Below are positions 1-9,737 of a stretch of 64,000 bases of DNA, in pieces (within the stretch, counting starts at the first letter, position 1; the number at the start of each line of letters is the position of its first letter). The translations under genes and the position numbers were made by a program. Below the pieces are notes generated by a model. That model saw nothing but the letters and a program-made list of their open reading frames with translations, was not told where the DNA came from and made no database searches. Source of the stretch: Acidobacteria bacterium OLB17 (GTDB taxonomy: Bacteria > Acidobacteriota > Blastocatellia > Pyrinomonadales > Pyrinomonadaceae); NCBI GenBank assembly GCA_001567505.1, contig LLEU01000002.1, positions 25,029 through 89,028 of the forward strand. The letters run 5' to 3'.

Positions 1-24
1 CCTTTGTCAGATGCTGCACGGAGA

Positions 25-1379
25 TCATCGCGCTACGCCTCCCCTGAACACCGCAAATGAGACGCCGAGCAAAACGGCCGAGAAAGCCAGCAGGAACCAC
101 TTTGCGGATCCGCCAGTTTCACGCGGCGGGAATACGGTGTCGATCTTGACGGGCGACATCAACGGCCGACGATCGAATTCATTCGAGCCCTTAAGGATCG
201 GAAATGCCTTCTCTGCCGCAACAAGAGCTTGCGCCGCCGGGCTGTTCAGATAGATCCGCACGCGAGGAAAATTCCCCTCAAGATACTCGAAGATGTTGTG
301 AATTGGATGCGCAACGTCGCCTTTCCCGTCCGTATCAAGATCGTAGCCGTCGTAATCATCCCAATAGTTCCCGCCTCGATCTGACGTCCACTTCGTCGAG
401 CTCGTTCGCCCGATCATCGTAAGCGGGCTCATATTATTGATGAAATTGTTCTCGGTAAAAGTATTATTCTCGGAGCTTGCGAAGATCTCCATCGCAACAT
501 CGTTCTCGGCGATCGTGTTCCGGCGGAATGTAGAATTCAGCGACGCCTCGAGGAAGAGTCCGACGGCATTGTCCAGCACGAGATTCTCCTCGATCGTGCA
601 TTCGCGGCAATCCTGGAACAGTATACCGAACGAGCTGAAGCCGCGATTATGGACGAACGTATTTCGCCTTAGGACGATATTCTTCGAGTACATTATCGCT
701 GCGCCGGCGATATTGTCATAAAAGACGTTCTCCTCGAAGAGATTGTCGTCCGAGTTCATAAAGTGGAGCCCATAACGCAGGTCGAATACGCGATTCCGGC
801 GGAATGTGTTATCTGAGCTGTTCTGGATATACATACCGTCGCGGGCAGCGGTCACGACGTTGTCTTCGAACAGGTTGTGTGCGGAATTCCATACGTGGAT
901 CCCGCCGCCTCGCGCACCGCTTTCGAGTTCCGGTCGCCCGAAGATCTGATTTCGCACGATCTTGTTGTTCGATGAATGAAAGAGGTAGATGCCGAAGAGG
1001 ATGTCGCGCATCTCTATATCGGCGATCGTGTTGCCATTCGACCGGAGAAGGATCCCGGCATCCTCATTTACGAGGTCGCTGCCGCTGGCCTCGACCTTTA
1101 ACCCCGAGACAATGCAGTTGTCCGCAGTGATCTCGATGACGCTGCCTTTTCCCGTTCCTTTTATCGTCGGGCTTCCGACCCCTTCGATCGTTAGCGGCCT
1201 GTCGATCAAAAGAGATTCGATGTAAATGCCCGAATGAACGCGGATCGTGTCGCCGGCCTTTGCCGCGGCTATTGCGTCGCCGACCGTCCTGAACTGTTTG
1301 TCGGCCCCGACCTCGAGACGCCCGCGTGCACAACAAATACGCAGGCGAGGAGGATGAAACCGACGCAGAAACTTCTCAT
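25..1379 (-). CDS. nosD: NosD, periplasmic beta-helix copper-insertion protein (one-base frameshift near 1318)
   Basis: NosD is the periplasmic right-handed beta-helix protein needed, with the NosFY ABC transporter, to mature the copper centres of nitrous oxide reductase. The long open frame begins at 1209, but the true N-terminus is upstream: an ATG at 1379 encodes a signal peptide (MRSFCVGFILLACVFVVHAG) in another frame. The mature start (LEVGADKQFRTVGDAI) then lies in the long frame. Restoring one base near 1318 (GTC CTC GAG) joins them into about 451 residues. Repeated N-T-F-x-x-N-x-F type strands form the beta-helix, and a C-terminal membrane segment (WFLLAFSAVLLGVSFAVF) closes the protein, as in many clade II NosD. 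It lies 17 bp after the NosB-like gene. The nosF/nosY/nosL genes would be expected just outside the window. Confidence 0.88.
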
Positions 1380-1396
1380 TACTTCCCGGCCCGAGC

Positions 1397-2098
1397 CTAG
1401 GCCTCAGCGGCCGCCAAAGCTCGCTTGTTGCCGCGCCAAGCCCACGCTATTGCGGCAAACAATAAGATCCCGTACACAAAAAATGCATACGACGCCGTGT
1501 CCGGATAGCTGTACACGGTAAAATTCCCGACCACCTGCTCGCCGAATAGCGGCGGCGTGAATGGCTCGACCTTTATCGCGGCTGTTGGGTCAAGATTGTG
1601 GCCGTAGCTGTGCAGCCGATAATAGAAACTCCAGAAAGAATAGAGACTGAAGTAAACGAAGAGAACAAAGACATCGACCAGCTTCGACATCTTGCCGAGG
1701 ACGACCGCCCGAAGTGCGAGCAGCATCAATCCGCCGACCGCGAACGGAAGCCAGACGAATTCACTGAAATCACTTTCAAGCAGCGGCCGCATCCCGATGT
1801 AGTGATTGAGCGAATTGATCTCGCGAAGATCATCGCGATTCGGCGTCTTTGCCCCTTCAAGCCGATAGGCGTAGATATCAAGCATCAGCCCATCGGTGTA
1901 CTGATTGGAGAAAAAGGTCATATTCCATAGAGGAAAAAAGAATACGGCCAAGAGCGTCACCGCGGCGATGATTATCAGCAAGCGACTTACGAGCGGCAGC
2001 GGCTGTTCTAGAAAATCGTACTTCCGCACGATGAACCGCCGAAGCCAATTCTGCGTGGCCTCCGTTCCTTCCGTTTCGATCGCTTTTTCGTTGTCCAT
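1397..2098 (-). CDS. Four-TM membrane protein in the nosB position of the nos operon
   Basis: This 233-residue integral membrane protein lies between nosZ and nosD. Membrane segments are visible at about residues 40-59, 115-135, 141-161 and 205-223, with a soluble loop of about 55 residues after the first and a short one before the last. In clade II denitrifiers such as Wolinella, the gene between nosZ and nosD is nosB, a four-TM protein required for N2O respiration whose exact role is unknown. Topology, position and orientation match, so a NosB-like role is inferred. I see no cofactor ligand motif that proves it. The start ATG at 2098 gives a soluble acidic N-terminus of about 25 residues. 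Confidence 0.7.
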   Translation of the reverse strand: MDNEKAIETEGTEATQNWLRRFIVRKYDFLEQPLPLVSRLLIIIAAVTLLAVFFFPLWNMTFFSNQYTDGLMLDIYAYRLEGAKTPNRDDLREINSLNHYIGMRPLLESDFSEFVWLPFAVGGLMLLALRAVVLGKMSKLVDVFVLFVYFSLYSFWSFYYRLHSYGHNLDPTAAIKVEPFTPPLFGEQVVGNFTVYSYPDTASYAFFVYGILLFAAIAWAWRGNKRALAAAEA

Positions 2099-2202
2099 TC
2101 TATCTCCTTCTATACTTTTCGCCGTCGCGCAAAAAGGCGAAAAGGCGGGAGTTCAGAGTTTTTCAACTCATCGTCTCTCGCCTTTGGCGCGACCCCTTGA
2201 AA

Positions 2203-4065
2203 CTACTTGGGCTTGACGACCAAGTATCCCTGCATCTCCTGATGCAAAGCCGAACAGAAGTTCGTGCAGTAGTACGCATAGACGCCGGGCTTGTTGGCCA
2301 CGAACTCGATCGTCTTCGTCTCTCCCGGATCTACAACGACGTTGATGTTGTATTCCAGCAATCCGAAGCCGTGCAGTTCGTCCGTCGTCTGCTCGATGTT
2401 GGTCAGGTGGATCGTTACCTTATCTCCCTGATTGACCTCGATAGCCGTCGGCGTGATCGTACTGCGCACCAGGACCGTCTTTACTGTCACGCCGTCGCCG
2501 GTTCGTTCGGCCTTGGCATCGTTGATGTCCCAGATCGCATTCGGGTTCTTATTCTCCTCTTTCTGGTAAACCTCGATCGGCTTCAGCTTATCGGCCTTTA
2601 CGATCTGAGCGTAATGCGGCTCAGGCTCCGTAAAGGCGTTATAGAGAAGCTTCATCTTCTCGCTTTCGATGCCGATCAGCTGCGTACTCTCCGGCTGCGA
2701 AGGCCCGACGTTCAGGTGCGTTCCGTGCGAGAGTTTGTTCAATGCGACCAGGAATTTGCCGTCCGGATCGACGGTGTCGCCTTCGGCGGTCGCAAGGTGC
2801 CCGATGTTGTAGGTGATCGGGATCTTATCCAACACTTCCCAAGTGCCGAGCTTCCATTTCGCGACGGCGCTCTCCACGAACAGGCTCGTGTACGCATTGC
2901 CCTGATTGTCGAACTGCGTATGTAGCGGGCCAAGGCCGACGTTCACTTCAGCTTCCTTGACGGCGTCGTAATTCAGGATCGGAAGGCCGTCCTCTTCGCC
3001 CGAGAAATTCTTAGCAGCGATGGCAGCAAGCATTTTCTCAACGCTGTAAGCCGTTGTGATCGACTGGAGCTTTCCGCTTCCGATGATCCATTTTCCGTCG
3101 GGGCTGACATCCACGCCGTGCGGACTCTTGCTGCAAGGGATCAGATAAACGAGGCCGGGCGTCTGGACCGGATCGATGACGGGAACGCCGTCGATCACCT
3201 GGGTCTTGCCTGCCTGAACTGCCTTCTCGACCTCTTTCCAGTTGACAGCGACAATGTAGTCGCGCTCACGCTGGGTCGATGTGACCTCAAGTTTCCCGAT
3301 CGCTTTTTCAGTATTGTATGTCGTCCAGAATGCCCAGCCATCGCTCGGGCCTTTACCGGCATCACCCAGATCGTAGTTGTACGGCGGCATCAACACCTGC
3401 CACCCGACGCTCATCTCGCCGGAATCGGGCTTGATCGCGATACCTGAAACAACGCCTTTGTATTTTGACGCGTACTCCTCGACCGATGCGGCCGTGCCCT
3501 TCGGCAGCGGGATGGAGAATCGAGACGCCGCAAGCACATACTCGCTGTTCGGCGTCACGAACGCTCCGCCGTGGAAGCCTGATACGTTCGGGACGGGCCC
3601 GAGGATCTGCTTGGTCTTAAAGTCGCGAAGGTCGATGCGGGCGACGCGGTTGTTGCCATTATCGTTGACGAAGAGCCAGCGCCCGTCGTAGTCGCCTTTG
3701 GTTTCGCTGAGAGCAGGATGGTGGACATCGCCCCACTCGTATTCGCCCAGCATTTCCTTCGTTTCCTTATCGAAGCCGTAGCCGGTCGCCGGATATTTTG
3801 CGAAGACCGGAATAGTTGCGATATGCCGCATCGAGGGAACTCCGGCTACATAAACGTTGCCCGAGTGGCCGCCGGAATAGAACAAGTAATACTCATCGAG
3901 GTCGCCCGGCGCAACATACGTAAGCGTGGCGGCCTCGGCGGCTCCGCCCTTATCCTGCTTTAAGGCCGTACGCCGGCTGCAGCTCCCGATCGTCAGAAAC
4001 GCGGCTAAAAGAAAAACGCCGAGAAACATCCACAAGGTCTTTGGCTTTTTAAATAGGTTTTTCAT
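2203..4065 (-). CDS. nosZ: Sec-dependent (clade II) nitrous oxide reductase NosZ
   Basis: NosZ reduces N2O to N2 in the periplasm using a tetranuclear CuZ centre and a binuclear CuA centre. The 620-residue protein starts with a Sec-type signal ending in a lipobox-like TIGSC, not a Tat RR motif, which marks clade II. The seven-bladed propeller carries the DVHHP histidine pair near residue 113 and further histidines of the CuZ site such as SPHGVD and GPLHTQ. The C-terminal cupredoxin domain has the CuA ligands C600, C604, H608 and M611 in YYCTNFCSALHQEM, plus an upstream His in DELHGF. It follows the multiheme cytochrome gene by 19 bp and precedes the NosB-like gene. Electrons probably come through the cytochrome c encoded just upstream. 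Confidence 0.97.
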   Translation of the reverse strand: MKNLFKKPKTLWMFLGVFLLAAFLTIGSCSRRTALKQDKGGAAEAATLTYVAPGDLDEYYLFYSGGHSGNVYVAGVPSMRHIATIPVFAKYPATGYGFDKETKEMLGEYEWGDVHHPALSETKGDYDGRWLFVNDNGNNRVARIDLRDFKTKQILGPVPNVSGFHGGAFVTPNSEYVLAASRFSIPLPKGTAASVEEYASKYKGVVSGIAIKPDSGEMSVGWQVLMPPYNYDLGDAGKGPSDGWAFWTTYNTEKAIGKLEVTSTQRERDYIVAVNWKEVEKAVQAGKTQVIDGVPVIDPVQTPGLVYLIPCSKSPHGVDVSPDGKWIIGSGKLQSITTAYSVEKMLAAIAAKNFSGEEDGLPILNYDAVKEAEVNVGLGPLHTQFDNQGNAYTSLFVESAVAKWKLGTWEVLDKIPITYNIGHLATAEGDTVDPDGKFLVALNKLSHGTHLNVGPSQPESTQLIGIESEKMKLLYNAFTEPEPHYAQIVKADKLKPIEVYQKEENKNPNAIWDINDAKAERTGDGVTVKTVLVRSTITPTAIEVNQGDKVTIHLTNIEQTTDELHGFGLLEYNINVVVDPGETKTIEFVANKPGVYAYYCTNFCSALHQEMQGYLVVKPK

Positions 4066-4084
4066 CTCTCTCCTCTACGCCGTC

Positions 4085-5293
4085 CTATTTACCCGTTGGA
4101 GTGGGTGAAGGAGAAGCGCTCTTTATCTGCTGTTCCAGCTTTCGCTGATAGGCAACTTTAAGTAGTGCGATCGCTTGATGACGCTGTTCTGTCGTCAGCG
4201 GGATCTGCGTTGCAAGGACGACCGACATTGTGCCGGTCGGCTCCATAAGAAAATCATCCAACGTACGCCCGAAGCGATTTTGGACATCGACGACCGCGTC
4301 CGAAAGGTCGGGGCCGATCTTTGCCGCTGAATTCACTCCGAGCGAACTGACCGAATGGCATACGAAACATTTGTTCTGCACAAAGAATGCGCCGTCGCCC
4401 TCGAGCATCTCTTTCTCGCGTGCGATCTCCTCAGGCGTCGGCACATCGCGAAGCTGCACCCCTGAGATGTAGTGCGCCGGTATCTGTTCCTTTCGCCAGC
4501 TCATAACAAGAAGTGCGAGTGCCTGTGCGTCCTGCGACGAAAAGCCGAAGTTCGGCATAATGCTGTCCGGCGATACCATCTTCGGATTCTGGAAGTGCGC
4601 GACCTGCCAGGCAAAGACCGCATGCCTTCCGGTCAGGCGGCCGTAGTCGAATTGTTCGGTCGGCTTCTCACCTTCGAACGTAAGATCGGGGCCGATGATT
4701 CCGCCGCGGCCGTTTATCGTGTGGCAAGCCCTGCAGTCCTTCTCTTCGACGAGGTTCTTGGCAGTATTGATGTAGTCCATCCCCTTTGTCTCGCGGTCAT
4801 AGCGATGACACGCGTTGCAGTTCATCTCCATCAACGCCTTCGAATTCTTGATCAGATACGCCTCGCTCACTTCCTGGCCGAGAACCGGTTCTTCCCAATG
4901 CTCGACATTGCCGTGTGCATCCGGAAGCGTGGTCGAAAAGCCCTGGCCTCCGTGGCAGGAAGTGCAGCCGTAGGCGGTCAGAGGATGCTTCTCAAGTATC
5001 CCTTTCGGATGTGTGCGGTACGGGTTCGGTGCGGTCTCGAGGCCCTTCCACTCGACAGCCTGGTGGCACGTGACGCATCGATCCACACGATCGAGATCTT
5101 TGACCCAGATCTGCTGGACACCGGTCGGGATCTGTTCGGCCCGTTCGGCGCCGAACTTCTCAGTAACGAGATCGCGAAACTCTGCTTGGTAATCCCGCCA
5201 ATCCGTCGTGTTCTCACGAAAAAAGACGAATGCCGTCAGTACGAGCAGTGAAAGCCCCAGAACGTAAAGTTTGATCGCATCTTTGCTAAACAT
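4085..5293 (-). CDS. Membrane-anchored pentaheme c-type cytochrome of the nos operon
   Basis: The 402-residue protein has an N-terminal membrane anchor (about residues 9-25) and five CXXCH heme c motifs: C73-H77, C110-H114, C159-H163, C187-H191 and C309-H313. The last two lie in class I cytochrome c-like modules, with M246 in SIMPNFGF a likely distal ligand. Proline-rich residues (SPSPTPTGK) end the protein. It sits between cytochrome b and nosZ. The natural inference is that it is the c-type subunit of a bc-like complex and passes electrons to the CuA centre of NosZ. The start has a good AGGAGA ribosome site in the 23-base gap after the corrected cytochrome b stop. It is not obviously one of the named NosC1/NosC2 proteins, which are smaller. 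Confidence 0.85.
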   Translation of the reverse strand: MFSKDAIKLYVLGLSLLVLTAFVFFRENTTDWRDYQAEFRDLVTEKFGAERAEQIPTGVQQIWVKDLDRVDRCVTCHQAVEWKGLETAPNPYRTHPKGILEKHPLTAYGCTSCHGGQGFSTTLPDAHGNVEHWEEPVLGQEVSEAYLIKNSKALMEMNCNACHRYDRETKGMDYINTAKNLVEEKDCRACHTINGRGGIIGPDLTFEGEKPTEQFDYGRLTGRHAVFAWQVAHFQNPKMVSPDSIMPNFGFSSQDAQALALLVMSWRKEQIPAHYISGVQLRDVPTPEEIAREKEMLEGDGAFFVQNKCFVCHSVSSLGVNSAAKIGPDLSDAVVDVQNRFGRTLDDFLMEPTGTMSVVLATQIPLTTEQRHQAIALLKVAYQRKLEQQIKSASPSPTPTGK

Positions 5294-5316
5294 CTCTTAT
5301 TGCTCTCCTTGCTCGG

Positions 5317-6698
5317 TCAGAATTTTCTCGGCGTCTGTTCCCATTCCTGCCACGGCATATAGATCTCCCAGAATGGCCGCGCATATATGTGCCGATGAAC
5401 GTCAGGATCAGGATCGCCGCAACTATGAAGAGGAAGATCCGATTCTGCCATTTGCGTTCTTTCGGCAGCCATTTGCCGATCGAGCTCACGGGCGACTTAT
5501 CGAAATACGGCCAGAGCACCGCCGCAGCGACGAGAACGCCGGGAAGGATGATGCCGCCGATCAAGGCACCGTTGATCGTGATGCCGCCGACCGTGAAGGT
5601 CGTGATCGTCACGAGTTCCTGCAGCCAAAGGAAATACCACGGAGCTTTTGCGGGGTTCGGTGTAACGGCCGGATTCGCTGCCTCTTCCAGCGGTGCTCTA
5701 ACGAGCAGTGTGAGCAGGATCGAGATAAAGAGCGTCGCGAGCGTCACGACCGCAAGCCGAACCGTCATATATGGCGACGACGGCACTTTGTCCTTCTCGT
5801 CGTCGATCATTACGTTCTGCACATCGACCGCGGAACCGCCCGTGATCCCGAGCAGCGAGTAGGTCTTGCTCGCGATGGCAGGCTGTTCCTGCTTCTTTGC
5901 CTCCTCGTACCGCTTCTCGGTACACGCAAGGCCGCCGTCCTTTCGGACCCGCCACATGTGGTAGCTGACAAGTCCGAAGGTCGCAAGCGGTAGAAGGAAA
6001 CAGTGCAGGACGTAGAACCTTATGAGCGTCGCCTGTTCGATCGTAGTTCCTCCGAGCAGAATGAACCGCGTCGGATCGCCGAAGACCGGAGCCGAACTTG
6101 CGATATTGGTCCCGACCGTGATCGCCCAATATGCGAGCTGATCCCACGGCAGCAGATATCCGGTGAAGGACAGGAGCAGCGTGATCAGAAGCAGCGCAAC
6201 GCCGACGATCCAGTTGAGCGGACGATTCTGCCCGACGGCCTTTCGCCCATTCTTGAACGCTCCCGTCAGGAAGACCCTAACCATATGCAGGAACACGACG
6301 GCGACCATCAAGTGTGCAGAGATCCGATGAAGGCCGCGAAGGAACCAGCCGTAGCTTGTCGAGAATTCGAGGTCCTTGACCGAAAGATATGCCCGTTCGA
6401 CCGACGGTACGTAGAGGAACATCAGAATGCCGCCCGTGATCGTCAGGATCAGGAACAGGACGGCCGAGATCGTCCCGAGCCAAAAAGAATAGCCCCAGGA
6501 AAGGCTTTCAAGACTGACCTTTGCCGGGAACCAATGGAGAAGGAAGTTTCGAACGATCGCATCGCCCGCTTCGCGCTTCGTTTCCGGTTTCCAGGTCCAC
6601 GTGAGTTTCTCCCACATCGGCTTCAGCGCGAGTTTCTCCCGCATTGCAGTCAATAAGGATGAGCTGGCCTTCGTTTCCCCGATCTCTTCTGTCGCCAT
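5317..6698 (-). CDS. Cytochrome b of a bc-type quinol oxidoreductase (one-base frameshift near 5376)
   Basis: This is a fused cytochrome b/subunit IV-type protein that would oxidise quinol at the membrane. The N-terminal b6-like part has four helices with heme-ligand histidine pairs in LHRISAHLMVAVVFLHMVRV and VLHCFLLPLATFGLVSYHM. The C-terminal part contains NPAKAPWYFLWLQEL, the PEWY-like quinol-site region. As sequenced, the frame continues to 5286 and overlaps the next gene with a basic, nonsense-looking tail. Restoring one C near 5376 (CGC GGC CCA TTC TGG) gives the conserved ending RGPFWEIYMPWQEWEQTPRKF and a stop at 5317, for 460 residues. Together with the Rieske protein and pentaheme cytochrome it forms the quinol-to-NosZ electron path. 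Confidence 0.9.
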
Positions 6699-6712
6699 AT
6701 TTATCTCTCGCT

Positions 6713-7203
6713 TTAGTGTTGGTCGTCCTTCTGCTTCTCAACCGGCAGGTTTTGAGCCCCGCCCGGCCGGATCTCGCTGTGCCTGATCTGGCGCCGAGGT
6801 TCGAGGTCCGTGCCATCAATCCCGCGGTCCCGATAGACGAGAGGAGTGCAGCGAGAACTAGGAACTTCGCTGCACCGGCCTTCTTTGCCGCCATCGAAAC
6901 GATGCCGATCAACGCGATCGCTCCTGTGATCATCATCGAGATCATCGCGAAATATGCTGAATCCTCGTGTTCTTCGATCAGGTCGTGACTGACGCCCGCA
7001 AGTTTTTCGACAACTTCCTCGGCCGGTTCGCCCGAAAGATATACCGGGATCGTCACGGCCGCCGAAAAGATGAGCACGAGCAGAGCCAGCTGCTTAAGGT
7101 CATCGCTTTTTCGCAGATACGCATACAGGAAAAGCGGCACCACAAGGATCGAACAAATTACCGGGAAATGATTTAGGAATAAATGTAGATGAACCGGGTC
7201 CAT
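6713..7203 (-). CDS. Small four-TM membrane protein between Rieske and cytochrome b (frameshift near 6790)
   Basis: This is a small membrane protein of about 163 residues after correction. Membrane segments lie at about residues 10-28, 37-55, 88-107 and 112-130. As sequenced, the frame runs on to 6508, deep into the cytochrome b gene, with an arginine-rich tail that looks non-coding. Restoring one base near 6790 gives the ending NLGAQIRHSEIRPGGAQNL and a stop at 6713, just 15 bp before the cytochrome b ATG. Its position within the Rieske/cytochrome b operon suggests an accessory or assembly role, but I do not recognise a functional motif. The acidic His-containing loop HDLIEEHED between helices 2 and 3 faces one side of the membrane. 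Confidence 0.72.
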
Positions 7204-7219
7204 AGCTTCGTCACTCCCG

Positions 7220-7828
7220 TCACACCGTAAGACGAAAATCCTGGCTGACCCTCGTCGCCTTATCGACGATCAACTGGCCGTCATCCGGTGAGACCTCAAG
7301 ATTGAAACAGTCAAGGGGCCGAGGCGCCGGTCCCGCGAAATTCGTTCCGTCCCCGTAGTACTTAGAGCCGTGGCACGGACAGTGAAACTCGACCTGCTCC
7401 TCGATCTCCTTTCCGCCGACGGTCACCTTCTTCGGCTGATTGAGTTTCACCATCTTTACTGTGCAGCCCAGGTGCGTACAGGCCGCAGATATCGCATGAA
7501 AGGTGTTCTTGTCACGAAAAACGAACAATCGATCCGCCTCAAGGAAGGTTCCGCCGTCCGTGAATTTATCGAGCGAACCAAGCTTGAATTTTTGCGGCGG
7601 TTCGTAAAGGACGTTCGGAAAAAGCGAGCGAAGCATCGCGAAGGCCTGCCCGCCGAGAGCGACAAGCACTGCCGAGATCCCCAGCGATCTCAGCAGGCTG
7701 CGACGGCTCGGGTTGCGTTCGCCGAGAAGCTCGATATTCTTCGGCTTCTGGTTCAGCAGTTCGTCCGCTTCGCTCTGGGCGTCGAGAACCTTCGCTCTTG
7801 CCTCATCGAATTCGCTCTGTTTCTTCAT
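7220..7828 (-). CDS. Rieske 2Fe-2S iron-sulfur protein
   Basis: This is the Rieske subunit of the bc-like complex, 202 residues. After a cytoplasmic N-terminus (about 40 residues), RNPSRRSLLRSLG precedes a single membrane helix, giving a Tat-like twin-arginine anchor as usual for Rieske proteins. The cluster ligands are in CTHLGC (His and Cys) and CPCHGS (Cys and His), followed by the conserved AGPAPRPL proline loop. Its start overlaps the end of the upstream oxidoreductase by 26 bases, so translation is probably coupled. It would accept electrons from quinol at the cytochrome b site and pass them to the cytochrome c partner encoded downstream. Confidence 0.95.
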   Translation of the reverse strand: MKKQSEFDEARAKVLDAQSEADELLNQKPKNIELLGERNPSRRSLLRSLGISAVLVALGGQAFAMLRSLFPNVLYEPPQKFKLGSLDKFTDGGTFLEADRLFVFRDKNTFHAISAACTHLGCTVKMVKLNQPKKVTVGGKEIEEQVEFHCPCHGSKYYGDGTNFAGPAPRPLDCFNLEVSPDDGQLIVDKATRVSQDFRLTV

Positions 7829-9737
7829 AGTAGAAAACCTCCATCGTCATCGCATCGGTCGGGCATCGGATCGCACACAGCCCGCACCGGATACATTTAT
7901 CGTCGTCTTTGAGCATTGCCGAAAGCGTAGTTTCCTCGGTAAATCCGCCGGCGGCGATCGCGAGCTCCTTTGTGCCTTCGGGAAGGTCAAGCGTGTCGAG
8001 GGAGACAAGTTTCAGGCACGATTCCGGACATACGTCCACGCACCGATTGCAGAGGACGCATTTCTGCGGATCGTAGATCGTTTGAATGTGACAGGCGAGA
8101 CATCGCTCGGCTTGCAGACGCGCCTCTTCTTCGTCATAACCGCTCTCGACCTCGGAGATGCCGGTTCGGCGGCCGAGCGAGACGGTCGGCGGCGCTTCGC
8201 GTTCGCACTTTTCGTAGTCCTCCGCCATTCGGTATGAATAGGTCGGGATCTTCTCGACGCGAAGCTTGAAATGCGTCGTGCTGCCAGGCCCGCGAAGATA
8301 GTCATCGACCGAAAGAGCGGCCTGCTTTCCGTTGGCTACGGCTTCGATCAAATTCCTCGGCCCGAACGCCACGTCACCACCCGCAAAAAGCCCCGGTGAA
8401 GAGGTCGCAAGTGTCTTCGGATCTACCTTGATCGTGCCCGCCGGCGTGAGTTCGACGTTGTCTTCGGGTTTTAGAAATGAAAGGTCGGCTTGTTGGCCGA
8501 TCGCAAGCACGACGGAATCAGCCTCGAGCACCTCGGTGATTGAATCATCGAATTCGGGATTGAAACGTCCTTCGTCATCAAAAACGCGGGTGACGCCGCG
8601 AAGCTCGACCTTTTTCAAGCGGCCATTCTCACCGATGAATCTGCGAGCAGAGCGTGAAGGATGGAACGTCACTCCTTCCTTGTGTGCTTCGTGAAATTCT
8701 TCCTGTCCCTGGGCCGTCCTCACGACGGGAAGCTCATTCAGGGCTTCGAGGCTGATCATTCGAACATCGGTCGAGCCCGACCGAATGGCCGAACGTGCGG
8801 CGTCCATCGCCGATTTGATCTCGCCGCCGGCCATTTCGCTGCCTTCGACATCGGCAGCATCGTCAAGGCCGCGTCGGAGAGCCATACGCGCGGCATCGAA
8901 CGCGACAAAACCGCCGCCGATCACGAGCACTTTCTCCCCCAGATCGACGCGGTAGCCATTGTTGATGTTAAGCAGGTAATCGACGGCTTTGATGACCCCG
9001 TCAAGCTCGATGCCCTCGATGTTCAGGTCGCGGCCTTTCTGGACCCCGACGCTGAGGAACACCGCCTTGAAGCCCTGATCTCGAAGCTCGGAAAGGCCAA
9101 GGTCCGCACTGAGCGGCGTATTGAACTTGACCTCGACCCCGAGGCTTTTTACTTTTGCTATCTCCTTCTCGATGATCTGCCGCGGAAGTCGGAATTCAGG
9201 GATGCCGTGATACATCATTCCGCCCGGGATCGCCGACGCCTCGAAGATCGTCACCTGATATCCCATCAACGCAAGATCGTGAGCACACGAAACGCCGGCG
9301 GGCCCGGCACCGATGACCGCGACCTTCTCGTCCCGCTTCTGGATCCGCTTGCTGTTCTCGAGTATAGGCAGATGCCAGCGGATCTTGTTTCCCGCCTCGG
9401 AAGCCCCTTCAAAGAGAGCATTCTGGGTCGAAGGCTCCATCGATTCGACGCCGTATTTCTCGGTCACGAACCGCTTTAGCGCACGAATACTGACGGGAGC
9501 ATCGATCCGCCCACGGCGGCACGCGTCCTCACACGGTGCGGCGCAGACGCGGCCGCATATCGAGGCAAGAGGGTTCGGCGAACGCGCGACCAGGTAGGCT
9601 TCCTTGTATTCGCCCTGCGCGATCAGCTGCACATAGCGGCCAGCATCCGTTTTGACCGGACAGGCCGCCTGGCACGGGATCATATTCTTCCAAAACTCAA
9701 CATCCGGAATGATGGTCTTGAACTTTGGGTCGTTCAT
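7803..9737 (-). CDS. FAD-dependent oxidoreductase (GltD-like) with C-terminal 2x[4Fe-4S] ferredoxin domain
   Basis: This flavoprotein of about 644 residues heads the nos operon. The N-terminal Fe-S domain has CQAACPVKTDAGRY and CGRVCAAPCEDACRR, as in glutamate synthase small subunits. Two dinucleotide-binding folds follow, marked by VIGAGPAGVSCAHDLA and VIGGGFVAFDAARMALRR, and the FAD-closing LFAGGDVAFGP. The C-terminus carries further cysteine clusters, CLACHIQ, CVLCNRCVDVCPESC and CIRCGLCAIRCPTDAM, forming two ferredoxin-type 4Fe-4S sites. A longer in-frame start exists at 9818, but ATG 9737 has an AAAGGAGG ribosome site and begins MNDPKFKT, so I use it. It may link NAD(P)H or another donor to the Rieske/cytochrome b complex. 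That role is inference from position only. Confidence 0.85.
   Translation of the reverse strand: MNDPKFKTIIPDVEFWKNMIPCQAACPVKTDAGRYVQLIAQGEYKEAYLVARSPNPLASICGRVCAAPCEDACRRGRIDAPVSIRALKRFVTEKYGVESMEPSTQNALFEGASEAGNKIRWHLPILENSKRIQKRDEKVAVIGAGPAGVSCAHDLALMGYQVTIFEASAIPGGMMYHGIPEFRLPRQIIEKEIAKVKSLGVEVKFNTPLSADLGLSELRDQGFKAVFLSVGVQKGRDLNIEGIELDGVIKAVDYLLNINNGYRVDLGEKVLVIGGGFVAFDAARMALRRGLDDAADVEGSEMAGGEIKSAMDAARSAIRSGSTDVRMISLEALNELPVVRTAQGQEEFHEAHKEGVTFHPSRSARRFIGENGRLKKVELRGVTRVFDDEGRFNPEFDDSITEVLEADSVVLAIGQQADLSFLKPEDNVELTPAGTIKVDPKTLATSSPGLFAGGDVAFGPRNLIEAVANGKQAALSVDDYLRGPGSTTHFKLRVEKIPTYSYRMAEDYEKCEREAPPTVSLGRRTGISEVESGYDEEEARLQAERCLACHIQTIYDPQKCVLCNRCVDVCPESCLKLVSLDTLDLPEGTKELAIAAGGFTEETTLSAMLKDDDKCIRCGLCAIRCPTDAMTMEVFYYEETERIR

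Noticed and set aside
2197..2925. 242-codon plus-strand open frame
   Set aside because: Antisense to nosZ, no ribosome site, and its composition matches the GC-biased shadow frames.
6508..6712. Arg-rich C-terminal extension of the small nos membrane protein
   Set aside because: It overlaps the cytochrome b coding region and vanishes when one base is restored near 6790.
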